Shown here: positions 43,125 through 50,782 of the stretch, piece by piece
Position numbering within the stretch: position 1 is the stretch's first letter
Layout: each line of letters begins with the position of its first letter
Source of the DNA: Enterococcus termitis
Lineage (GTDB): Bacteria; Bacillota; Bacilli; Lactobacillales; Enterococcaceae
Direction of reading: 5' to 3'
Assembly (NCBI RefSeq): GCF_001730305.1
Contig: NZ_MIJY01000010.1
Coordinates: 1-52,431 of the forward strand
Length of the DNA: 52,431 bases
Made by a program: the position numbers and the translations under genes
The notes under the pieces: generated by a model
What the model was told of the DNA's origin: nothing
Seen by the model: the letters and a program-made list of their open reading frames with translations, nothing else
The model's database searches: none

Positions 43125-44171
43125 TTATAAACGAATCAGCATATCACTTGACCCTTTATCAAAGAACTCATTCATCACATCTCTTAAAAGATACGGTGAT
43201 CTTGGAATCGCATCAATTGTATCACCAGCTATATGAGAAGTAATCGTTAAATTATCCAATGTTAACAAAGGGTCACTTGCCTGAATCGGTTCTTCCCAAA
43301 CAACGTCGATGGCAGCACCCGCAATTTTTTTATTTTTTAATGCGGCAATAAAAGCAGGCTTATAAAGAATATCTGGTCTTGCAGTATTGATAAGATAACT
43401 ACTCGGCTTCATTAGCGAGATCAATGAGTCATTGATCATATTCGTTGTATCGGGGGTCACTCTCATATGCAGAGAAAGAATATCTGCTTGTTTGAACGCA
43501 TCCTCTAACTCGACAAACGTCACTTGTAATCCTTCATTTTCAATCTTTTGTCGATCAACGTAAGGATCGTAAGCCATGACCTTCACGCCTAATCCATTTA
43601 AACGCTTCACTACAAGCTTGCCAATATACCCTAAACCAATCAACCCAACGGTTAAGTTTGATAAGGTCGTTTTATATAAATCATTTGGAAATTGTTTTGG
43701 CCACTGTCCATTCATTACTTGGCGATGAGAAAGTCCAATATTTCTAGTTGCTGCATACATCAGCCCAACTGTAAAATCAGCAACAGGCTCCGCATTTCTG
43801 ATCACATGGATCAGTTGAATTTTTTTCTTGCTTACCGTTTCTAAATCAATATGCTCTAAACCGCCTCGGCTGGTACCGATCATTTTTAACAACGGCGCTG
43901 CCTCCAACATTTCTTTAGACACTGGCGCAATATGCACCAACAGATACTCTGCTTTTTTCATAGCTTCTAAAATTCCATCTGGAATATCAACTGCTTGCGG
44001 TCCACCTTGCTCAATGATTTTGATTTTTGCTTGAAATTCTTCCTTAGTTAAATCAGCATACCAATCAAAACAAGTAACTTCTATTGGTTGAGGAAGCTTT
44101 AATTGTTCCGCAGCTTCTTTTAAAGTAGCGGAAGATACCAACGCATCACCGATAACAACAACATTGCTCAT
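43125..44171 (-). CDS. D-isomer-specific 2-hydroxyacid dehydrogenase family protein
   Basis: A 348-residue NAD-dependent dehydrogenase. Rossmann motif GLIGLGYIGKLVVKRL (about 172-187); catalytic Arg in INTARPD, Glu in WEEP and His in SHIAGDT. Substrate not readable. It is in a sugar operon with PTS and aldolase genes, so it may oxidise or reduce an acid-bearing intermediate, for example after a sugar acid is cleaved, or lactate-type products. ATG overlaps the IIC stop by 1 nt, with AAGGAG 10 nt upstream. Confidence 0.85.
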   Translation of the reverse strand: MSNVVVIGDALVSSATLKEAAEQLKLPQPIEVTCFDWYADLTKEEFQAKIKIIEQGGPQAVDIPDGILEAMKKAEYLLVHIAPVSKEMLEAAPLLKMIGTSRGGLEHIDLETVSKKKIQLIHVIRNAEPVADFTVGLMYAATRNIGLSHRQVMNGQWPKQFPNDLYKTTLSNLTVGLIGLGYIGKLVVKRLNGLGVKVMAYDPYVDRQKIENEGLQVTFVELEDAFKQADILSLHMRVTPDTTNMINDSLISLMKPSSYLINTARPDILYKPAFIAALKNKKIAGAAIDVVWEEPIQASDPLLTLDNLTITSHIAGDTIDAIPRSPYLLRDVMNEFFDKGSSDMLIRL

Positions 44172-45589
44172 TACGAGGCAACTCCTTCCATAATACCTGT
44201 ATTCGCTTCACGCTCAGCCTGGTTTTCAAGATAGGCATGAATGGATTCTTTTTTCACACGTACAAATACATAAAGAATAATATACACAACGACAGATAAA
44301 CCAATCCACAACGGATTTTGAGTCATAAAAATTAAGAATAATAACCCCATGATATGATTCGTCATCACCGCAAAACTACAAATCATCAATGCACCTTCCG
44401 GTAAATTAACGCCAACTTCCACTGCAACATCAGTAAAAATCGGTGCTACAGCCGTAATCATGTACAATCCGCCTACACACCAAATTGTTCCGCTGATCAA
44501 AGACTTAAAGATATTGCCATTTGATACACAAATGATCAATTCGATCATGTAAGGAATCGCAATCAGGTCCACCATCGGTAATGTTTGATTCCCCGGTAAA
44601 ACAATCGCTAGAACAAGAACAATTGGAATCAATAACATACCAGTCAATAACGTAGCTGTTTCTCCGTACCCAGCTGCATCATTGATTGCCAAGAACCAGA
44701 CCCGATCTGAGCTGTTGGATTTTGCCGTTTTCTTTGATGCATCTGTAATCGTAGTGAATGCTGAAGCAAAAATCCCGGCAATTTTAGGGAAAATCGCCAT
44801 GATCGCCGCTGTTGAGATCCCTACAATAGTTACCTCGCCCCATGCTTCAAGTGTATTTAAGCGCATAAAGTTTCCAGCAAAACCTAATGCTAGTCCTAAT
44901 ATAAATCCTAACGATGTTGGCTCACCTAAGAATCCTAGTTTATTTTGAAGCGTTTCTGGGTTCCATTTAACTTTATTAGCTCCCATTTTCGTTAGCAGCC
45001 AATCCATTCCGATTGCCAAAGGAACAGAACAAATATGATGAGGTGCAGTCATAGTACAGCTTGGATAACCGTAATAATTAGACCAGCGTTTAGCAATAAT
45101 CTCTGAAAATACTAAACAATATAAGTTTGAAAGAACCATTAAACCGATCGATAGCCATAAATTTTTTGTTGAAATATACAGCATTGATCCCCATAACATA
45201 AAGGAATAATTGTTCCACAAGTCTGAAGGCATAAAAATATTTGTATATTTCACTAGAAATAGAATCGTTTGTAAAATTAGCCCCAGGCCTAAAAAGATCA
45301 TCCCTACTTGGGTTGAATACGCAACTACACTTGTCGCCTGCCATCCTGTATCTAAAATCCTTAGATTAACACCAGTTTCTTCTACCATCCGATTGACAAC
45401 AGGCGTTACAATTGGTGAATACGCTCCGATGATCATATTGAATCCAGTCAAGCCGATCCCCGCATTCAATGCTGCTCCAAACGCTTTTTTGGGTTTGACT
45501 TTCATGATTAAAGCAATAAAGAAAATGATGATCGGAACAACGACTGCCGCGCCAAAAGCATCCATGATTTTTGAAAGTAGATCCAGCAT
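44171..45589 (-). CDS. PTS galactitol-family EIIC component
   Basis: A 472-residue membrane permease of the galactitol (GatC/SgcC) EIIC family. Segments such as KKAFGAALNAGIGLTGFNMIIG, MFHK-region replacements (VGMIFLGLGLILQ), SCTMTAPHHICSVPLAIGMDWLL and WFLAINDAAGYGETATLLTG are characteristic. It imports the sugar while EIIB phosphorylates it. Order in the operon is IIA, aldolase, IIB, IIC. AAAGGGGG precedes the ATG. Confidence 0.9.
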   Translation of the reverse strand: MLDLLSKIMDAFGAAVVVPIIIFFIALIMKVKPKKAFGAALNAGIGLTGFNMIIGAYSPIVTPVVNRMVEETGVNLRILDTGWQATSVVAYSTQVGMIFLGLGLILQTILFLVKYTNIFMPSDLWNNYSFMLWGSMLYISTKNLWLSIGLMVLSNLYCLVFSEIIAKRWSNYYGYPSCTMTAPHHICSVPLAIGMDWLLTKMGANKVKWNPETLQNKLGFLGEPTSLGFILGLALGFAGNFMRLNTLEAWGEVTIVGISTAAIMAIFPKIAGIFASAFTTITDASKKTAKSNSSDRVWFLAINDAAGYGETATLLTGMLLIPIVLVLAIVLPGNQTLPMVDLIAIPYMIELIICVSNGNIFKSLISGTIWCVGGLYMITAVAPIFTDVAVEVGVNLPEGALMICSFAVMTNHIMGLLFLIFMTQNPLWIGLSVVVYIILYVFVRVKKESIHAYLENQAEREANTGIMEGVAS

Positions 45590-45620
45590 TCCTTTTCCCC
45601 CTTTACACTATTTTTCCTCT

Positions 45621-45920
45621 CTAATCAACCACTCGATTTGCGGTCTCTAAAAGCTCTTCAAAAAATTCTTCTTCTCCCATCCCAGTCAAGAGACCTACTG
45701 AATTGATTGTCGGGATATCATATTTGCCTTTTAAAGGACTAGTATGAACAATAATATCCCATTTTCCGGAAGCTAACTGCCCTTCTACTCCCCCCGGATT
45801 CACCTCAACAGTCTGTGCTTTATACCCATTTTCTTCAAGAAAATCTTTTACTTTATTCGCAACCATCGTACTTGTTACTGTGCCCGACCCACAGACTGAG
45901 ATTACATTCAATTTTTTCAT
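45621..45920 (-). CDS. PTS galactitol-family EIIB component
   Basis: A 99-residue EIIB-Gat domain. The phosphorylated cysteine is Cys10 in VISVCGSGTVTSTMVA, within the P-loop-like motif of the family. AAAGGAGG lies 8 nt before the ATG. It follows the aldolase gene by 20 nt. Besides transport, it probably signals to the PRD regulator encoded downstream. Confidence 0.92.
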   Translation of the reverse strand: MKKLNVISVCGSGTVTSTMVANKVKDFLEENGYKAQTVEVNPGGVEGQLASGKWDIIVHTSPLKGKYDIPTINSVGLLTGMGEEEFFEELLETANRVVD

Positions 45921-45940
45921 TTCTAAATCCTCCTTTGATT

Positions 45941-46780
45941 TTATTGTGTTACACGTTCGCTTAAAATCCCTGCTTTTGGTACAACACCAAAGCGATCAGC
46001 TAAATCCCATAACTGTTGATCGGTGATTTTTTGCTTGAAGTTTGGTGCAGCTGCTTTAGCTTTCATGTAAATATCCGCTGCTTTTTCTGCCGTTTCAACT
46101 AAGCCGAAAGCATCATCCATCGTTTGTCCTGCCCCCATAATGCCATGATGCGGCCAGATAACGATTCTTGAATCAGACATTTTCGCTGCAGAGGCTTCTC
46201 CCAGCGCTACCGTTCCTGCAACCATCCATGGTAATACTGCTACGCCATCTGGAAAAACAACCAAACATTCTGTAATCATTTCCCATAGTGTTTTCGTGAA
46301 TTTGTCTTCGTCCAAGTCATGAATAAACGTCATAGCTGAAATAGCAATAGAATGTGTATGCAAGATCACACGATGCTCTGGATCTTGCTGCAAGCGAACC
46401 GCATGGCATTTCAAATGGGAAGCTAGCTCACTGGTAGGAACACCACCTGTTTCCAATCCCCAAAGTACTTGATATTTTCTACCATCTTCTGAAATTTTTA
46501 AAATCACTAAATTGTCTGCTGGATTTTGCCACACATTTTTAAAATATTTCCCAGAACCAGATACTAAAAAGATCCTTCCAGCTAGTTCTTTGATTTCAAA
46601 GCCTAAATCAACCTCATCGATCACTCGTTCCACATCTAAATAAAAGGCAACTTCCTCTTTATCCAGACGGTAACTGATATTCCCACCATTTCGTTCTGCC
46701 CAGCCATTATGCCAAAGATTTCTTGTTGCTTCACACATTTCCTTGATAAACGGTGCTTCATAAATATTATGGATTTTCAT
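45941..46780 (-). CDS. rhaD: Rhamnulose-1-phosphate aldolase-like class II aldolase
   Basis: A 279-residue zinc aldolase of the RhaD/FucA/AraD family, closest in pattern to RhaD: WAERNGGNISYRL (28-39), SGSGKYF (74-80), VPTSELASH with Glu118, zinc ligands His141 and His143 (LHTHS) and His212 (PHHGIMGAG), and FPDGVAVLPWMVAGT. It cleaves a ketose 1-phosphate to dihydroxyacetone phosphate and an aldehyde such as lactaldehyde. No rhamnose isomerase or kinase is present; the PTS may supply the 1-phosphate directly. Confidence 0.88.
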   Translation of the reverse strand: MKIHNIYEAPFIKEMCEATRNLWHNGWAERNGGNISYRLDKEEVAFYLDVERVIDEVDLGFEIKELAGRIFLVSGSGKYFKNVWQNPADNLVILKISEDGRKYQVLWGLETGGVPTSELASHLKCHAVRLQQDPEHRVILHTHSIAISAMTFIHDLDEDKFTKTLWEMITECLVVFPDGVAVLPWMVAGTVALGEASAAKMSDSRIVIWPHHGIMGAGQTMDDAFGLVETAEKAADIYMKAKAAAPNFKQKITDQQLWDLADRFGVVPKAGILSERVTQ

Positions 46781-46793
46781 AAACGGTTCGCTC

Positions 46794-47267
46794 CTATTCT
46801 TTATTAAAATAATTGATGACTAAATCAAAAATTTTTTCTTTTATTGTGGCTGTTTCTAAAGTACTCATAAACGATTGATCCATAAACATTGTCATTAAAT
46901 TTTGTAACAGTACTAGCTGATCCTCTCCTTTGTCAAACCCTAGACAAAATGCATACTTTGCTTTAACAAAATGATTATCCGTTCCCATTTCACCAAAAGT
47001 AACAGGTGTTTTTAATTTAACGATATAGATAAATGGACGCTTGATATATTGTGGATCTGTATGCGGGATGGCAACATTCAATGTTGATGTTCTCAATCCT
47101 GTTGGATAATCAGCTTCTCGAGCTGTCATTTCACGTAAATACTCTTTTTCCACGTAGCCCAACTCGAATAATTTAGTAAATAGATAAGAAAAAAAGACCG
47201 CTTGATCATCTCCATCTTCATAAATATCTACAAGTTCTGTCCTAAGAAACTTATCTGTCACAAGCAT
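46794..47267 (-). CDS. PTS galactitol-family EIIA component
   Basis: A 157-residue EIIA of the fructose/mannitol/galactitol type (PTS_EIIA_2). The phosphorylated histidine is His69 in LNVAIPHTD. AAAGGAGG lies 8 nt before the ATG. It is the first gene of the operon IIA-rhaD-IIB-IIC-dehydrogenase-regulator-DUF-reductase, about 40 nt downstream of a TATAAT -10 element. Confidence 0.92.
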   Translation of the reverse strand: MLVTDKFLRTELVDIYEDGDDQAVFFSYLFTKLFELGYVEKEYLREMTAREADYPTGLRTSTLNVAIPHTDPQYIKRPFIYIVKLKTPVTFGEMGTDNHFVKAKYAFCLGFDKGEDQLVLLQNLMTMFMDQSFMSTLETATIKEKIFDLVINYFNKE

Positions 47268-47308
47268 TCACCAACCTCCTTTCTGTTCACTTCGTTCATT
47301 ACAAACAG

Positions 47309-47386
47309 ATTATAGCAAAGGAACACCTCATAATGTTTGCGCTTTCATCACAATCTACTTTTTTTTCTTGAAAAAAAATGTGATGA
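47309..47386 (-). promoter_or_regulatory. Promoter region of the PTS/RhaD operon: -10, perfect cre, inverted repeat
   Basis: Minus strand: TATAAT at 47314-47309 with no good -35, as expected for an activator-dependent promoter. ATGAAAGCGCAAACA (47348-47334) fits the cre consensus WTGNAANCGNWNNCW at every position. TCATCACA (47345-47352) and TGTGATGA (47379-47386) form an 8-bp inverted repeat that could bind the PRD activator. Confidence 0.7.
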
Positions 47387-47422
47387 GCTTTTCTTAAGAA
47401 CACATTTATTTATACCTACATA

Positions 47423-47450
47423 AAAAAAAGAAGTGTCTAGGACACAACTT
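47423..47450 (-). terminator. Terminator of the Pip/YhgE-like gene
   Basis: GTGTC-CTA-GACAC stem, extended weakly by AAG/CTT, followed by TTTTTTTTA on the minus strand. Confidence 0.65.
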
Positions 47451-47494
47451 TTCGAATTAGCTCTTAACCAACTATGGATATTTAATGATTCCTT

Positions 47495-48586
47495 TTACCG
47501 AGGCCTTTTCTCCTTCTCATGATACCAATACGCTAAATAAATAATCAGCTGGCTCAATCCAAGAAATATAAACAGCGCTAAACATTCCGTTCTGATATTC
47601 GTACTATCTAAGCTAAGCAATTTTCTAAATCCATCCACACTATACGTCATCGGAATAAAACGGTGAATCGTTTGAAAAACAGGTGAGGCTAAGTAAATGG
47701 AGTAACTTCCTCCAGACGAAGAGGTTTGTAGCATGGTGATGATCAAGACCAATAAACTGCCAATCCCTGGAAATAGTTTGTTAAACGATACGATCACACT
47801 ATAAAATGTCCCAGAAGCTAGAAAAATGAATAGCATAAACTCCTTCCAATAATCGGTATGAAGGTTTAAAATAGTAAAGATAGCAACTGCTAAAAGTAAG
47901 CTTTGACCAAAAACAATCAATAAAGGATACAGGTATTGTTTACGCCAATAGCTGCTGTAATTGTTGGCTTTTTTCTTAAAAATTCGCATCACAAACTGAT
48001 TCAAAAAGATACTTCCGACAAACAAAGTCAGTGATAAAATATAAGGAGCCATCGCTTCTCCATTGTTTTTGACTGGATAATATTCTTCATGTTTTAATTG
48101 AATAACTTCACTGATATTAGCTGGAATCGGCACCTTTTCCTGATTTAGTTTTTCAACCATTGAACTGGCTGTCTGATTGTTTGCTTTTAATACAAATTTA
48201 TCTACAGCACTAGAAATAATCTTCGCTGAAGAATAATTCAACCCTTCTCCAGTGGTAAGTTTAATTTCAGCTGGAGCTTGTTTTGCTGGAAACTCTGATA
48301 GTTTGTTCATAAAATCTGATTCAAATTCAATGATCGCATAGACTTTTCCTTGCTTTAATTTTTCGACAGCTTTTTCATGGTTTGTCAGGGTAAAATCAAA
48401 TACATTACTTTCTTTAAGCGCTGTATACACACGATTCGTGGACTGATTCTCAACCAAAGCAACTGGAAGTTTATCGATATTTCCATATGGATCCATCATG
48501 GATTTGATAAATATAGTAGAATAAAGCATAGGAATCAATAAAATCAATGTTAATGCAATACCAGCAACGGTTAATTTCTTTTTCAT
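47495..48586 (-). CDS. Short YhgE/Pip-type ABC-2-like membrane protein
   Basis: A 363-residue protein: one N-terminal helix (about 7-27), an extracellular domain (30-180; IDKLPVALVENQS, YAIIEFESDFMNKLSEFP) and five C-terminal helices (about 182-350) as in ABC-2 permeases. This is the YhgE/Pip layout without the long coiled-coil region, so about 40% of the length of classical Pip (about 900 residues). Pip proteins are phage receptors; the short form may be an export component without its own ATPase. It is divergent from an Rrf2 regulator. AAAGGTG precedes the ATG. Confidence 0.78.
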   Translation of the reverse strand: MKKKLTVAGIALTLILLIPMLYSTIFIKSMMDPYGNIDKLPVALVENQSTNRVYTALKESNVFDFTLTNHEKAVEKLKQGKVYAIIEFESDFMNKLSEFPAKQAPAEIKLTTGEGLNYSSAKIISSAVDKFVLKANNQTASSMVEKLNQEKVPIPANISEVIQLKHEEYYPVKNNGEAMAPYILSLTLFVGSIFLNQFVMRIFKKKANNYSSYWRKQYLYPLLIVFGQSLLLAVAIFTILNLHTDYWKEFMLFIFLASGTFYSVIVSFNKLFPGIGSLLVLIITMLQTSSSGGSYSIYLASPVFQTIHRFIPMTYSVDGFRKLLSLDSTNIRTECLALFIFLGLSQLIIYLAYWYHEKEKRPR

Positions 48587-48600
48587 ATAATCACCTTTTC

Positions 48601-48638
48601 TTTAGATTAATCATATCCGCGGATACAACAAATCTAAA
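48601..48638. promoter_or_regulatory. Concentric palindromic operator between Pip-like and Rrf2 genes
   Basis: TTTAGATT (48601-48608), 5 nt, TATCCGCGGATA (48614-48625), 5 nt, AATCTAAA (48631-48638). Both palindromes share one centre. A minus-strand -10 (TATGAT, 48615-48610) lies inside, so binding would block the Pip-like gene. The adjacent Rrf2 protein is the obvious candidate binder. Confidence 0.7.
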
Positions 48639-48686
48639 GATAGCGTTTGTTTCTCCATTTGTCAATCATTTGAAAGGAGTTTTTTT

Positions 48687-49166
48687 GTGAAACTTAATAA
48701 TTCATTTATACAATCATTGGCCATTTTGGTCATGCTGGCAGAATTACCTCAAGGTACTGCTTTAAAATCTCAAGAAATCAGTCAACGAATGGACGTTTCT
48801 CCAACCTATTTACTAAAAATTGCTAAAAAGTTAAAAGATGCTGGTCTTATTAATTCAAGCGCTTCTAAAAATGGAGGCTACACGATTAAAAAGGACATTC
48901 GTACGATTAGCTTTCTTGAAGTATTTGAAGCAGTTGAAGAGAACGACACATTCTTAGATAAACTTGATTTAAATCCTATCCATAATATGTTTTTATCTGA
49001 AAAAATAGTGCATGAACAAGAGCTTGTCGTAAAAAACATTTTATTAGCCGCAGAAACTGAATATAAACAAACCTTAGCCCAGCACTTTGTTGACGAAATC
49101 GCACCTAAAGATGCATCTGGTAAGACACTGGAAATCAATTGGAAACAAATCATTTCAGAAAAATAA
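48687..49166 (+). CDS. Rrf2-family transcriptional regulator
   Basis: A 159-residue regulator with an N-terminal winged helix: NSFIQSLAILVMLAELP, LKSQEISQRMDVSPTYLLKI as helix-turn-helix, and SASKNGGYTIKKD as the wing. The three-cysteine cluster of Fe-S Rrf2 sensors (IscR, NsrR) is absent, so it is a non-metal member like YwnA/CymR-type or a small-molecule sensor. Start: GTG at 48687 with AAAGGAG 7 nt upstream. Divergent from the Pip-like gene, sharing the palindromic operator. Confidence 0.88.
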   Translation: MKLNNSFIQSLAILVMLAELPQGTALKSQEISQRMDVSPTYLLKIAKKLKDAGLINSSASKNGGYTIKKDIRTISFLEVFEAVEENDTFLDKLDLNPIHNMFLSEKIVHEQELVVKNILLAAETEYKQTLAQHFVDEIAPKDASGKTLEINWKQIISEK

Positions 49167-49198
49167 TACTATGATCGTTGTTTTCTCCACACTAAAAA

Positions 49199-49256
49199 GA
49201 TCTCCTTTCACTTAGATTGAGGCGAATCGCCCCATTTCTTCGAAAGGAGATTTTTT
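49199..49256 (+). terminator. Terminator of the Rrf2 gene
   Basis: ATCTCCTTTC (49200-49209) / GAAAGGAGAT (49242-49251), with an inner GGCGA/TCGCC stem, followed by TTTTTAG on the plus strand. The outer arm includes a complement of the Shine-Dalgarno sequence. Confidence 0.8.
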
Positions 49257-49281
49257 AGTTTTTAGCTATTTGACTGCACTA

Positions 49282-50154
49282 TCACAGTGATGCTTTTTCA
49301 TACGCTTCACGCAGTACAGCTAAATCAATTCTTTTCATTTTATACAATTCCTGCATCACCCGATACGCTCTATCTGGATCAGAATTATCCAGCAACGCTT
49401 CCAGCTCTTCGGTCACAGTTTGCCAGCAGACACCGTATTCATCTTCCATCCAGCCACAAGGCCATTCTTTTCCTTTAGTCGTTACTGCCTGCCATAAACG
49501 ATCGATTTCTGCTTGATCTTTGCAATACACATAAAAAGACGTTGCCATCGTAAAGCTAAACGCATGGTCCACTTCGCCGCCATCCATCACTCGAAAAGGT
49601 TGTCCATGCATCGTAAATAAAGCTTGAGAAACGGTTCCGTCAGGATTTTTCTGAACGTACTCCACCTTGCCCTCTCCGAAAATACTGATCCAATTATTCA
49701 TTGCTTCTTCCGCTTTTCCAGATTGTTCTTTCGTGAATAAAAAGGTTGGCGCAATAGATTGAGGACGCTCAGCGAATACTAATTGCCACGACACGCCATA
49801 TTTATCTGCTACCCAGCCGAACTTAGGACTGAAAGGATAGGCACCATACTCCATTAAGACACTGCCATCTTGACTTAATTTTTCCCACAAACGGTCGATT
49901 TGTTCTTCTGTTTCACATTCAACGTAAAATGAAATTGCCGGAGTAAACTCAAACTCTGGTCCGCCATTCAACAAAATAAATTCCTGTCCTGCAAGTGATA
50001 AGGAAATCGTTAAGATCGAGCCTTTTGGTTGATGTTCACTATCCACGTAATAGTCAGTTTTATTGATTGTTCCTTGTTCAAAAGCATCCACATAAAACGC
50101 CGCTGCTTCTTCCACTTGACCATTGAACCATAAACACGGTGAAAATTTTGACAT
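49282..50154 (-). CDS. Tandem-domain VOC (PhnB/3-demethylubiquinone methyltransferase-like) protein
   Basis: A 290-residue protein made of two related domains of the PF06983 (PhnB-like) type: CLWFNGQVEEAAAFYVDAF (about 7-25) and TFLFTKEQSGKAEEAMNNW (about 136-154), each with a later WxxxxDKYGVSWQ / MEDEYGVCWQ segment. VOC folds bind metal and small substrates; the function of this branch is unknown. The start is the ATG at 50154 with AAAGGAAG upstream; the ORF extension of 6 codons overlaps that site. The C-terminus has an extra helix (DPDRAYRVMQELYKMKRID). Confidence 0.87.
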   Translation of the reverse strand: MSKFSPCLWFNGQVEEAAAFYVDAFEQGTINKTDYYVDSEHQPKGSILTISLSLAGQEFILLNGGPEFEFTPAISFYVECETEEQIDRLWEKLSQDGSVLMEYGAYPFSPKFGWVADKYGVSWQLVFAERPQSIAPTFLFTKEQSGKAEEAMNNWISIFGEGKVEYVQKNPDGTVSQALFTMHGQPFRVMDGGEVDHAFSFTMATSFYVYCKDQAEIDRLWQAVTTKGKEWPCGWMEDEYGVCWQTVTEELEALLDNSDPDRAYRVMQELYKMKRIDLAVLREAYEKASL

Positions 50155-50231
50155 CTTGAATCTTCCTTTCATGGACCATTGCTGGTTTGATGGCTATTTT
50201 GCCTCTTCACCTATTATAGCTAGCAATGTCA

Positions 50232-50762
50232 TTAATTGGAAAAGTCGCGCTCCGTTAATACAGTATCCCAATCGGTTCCAGCGGCTTCAAAGCCTAAGCG
50301 TTCATATAACCGTTTCGCAGCACTATTTTCATCTGTTACGACCAAAAAAACATGCTGATAGTCTGTTCCTATGAAAGAGTCCAGCATTCGCTGCATCAAT
50401 TCCTGCGCAAGCCCCGTCCCCCTGTTCATTGATTCTACTGCAAGATAGATAACCAAAGGAATATCCCTAAACAAAGTCACAATCACACTGCCAGTGATGC
50501 TGTCTGAATCGCCATGATAAAAGGAATGTTCAGTTAAAAGTGGCCCGTACTTTCCTTGAAAGACTTCTTCTAGCTCCAGTTGCCATTGTGCTAGATCCTC
50601 ACCTTGATCATCTACCGTTCCTTCAAAGGCTACCAACAAGTGCCTTGCTAATTTTTCTTGATACCATTTCACCTTTTTTTCTTCTGTCATTGCAGCAAAC
50701 GCAAAGTGAAACGGTTGTTGCTCTGCAGTAACTTTTTTTACCATAATCGTTCTTTGACTCAT
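50232..50762 (-). CDS. GNAT-family N-acetyltransferase
   Basis: A 176-residue acetyltransferase. The acetyl-CoA loop is NRGTGLAQELMQRML (about 113-127), followed by VTDENSAAKRLYERLGFEAAG. The acceptor cannot be identified. GTGAGGG lies 7 nt before the ATG. It lies 20 nt after rtcB on the same strand, so the two may be cotranscribed, which makes an RNA- or ribosome-related acceptor conceivable but unproven. Confidence 0.88.
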   Translation of the reverse strand: MSQRTIMVKKVTAEQQPFHFAFAAMTEEKKVKWYQEKLARHLLVAFEGTVDDQGEDLAQWQLELEEVFQGKYGPLLTEHSFYHGDSDSITGSVIVTLFRDIPLVIYLAVESMNRGTGLAQELMQRMLDSFIGTDYQHVFLVVTDENSAAKRLYERLGFEAAGTDWDTVLTERDFSN

Positions 50763-50782
50763 GAATACGCCCTCACTTCTAT

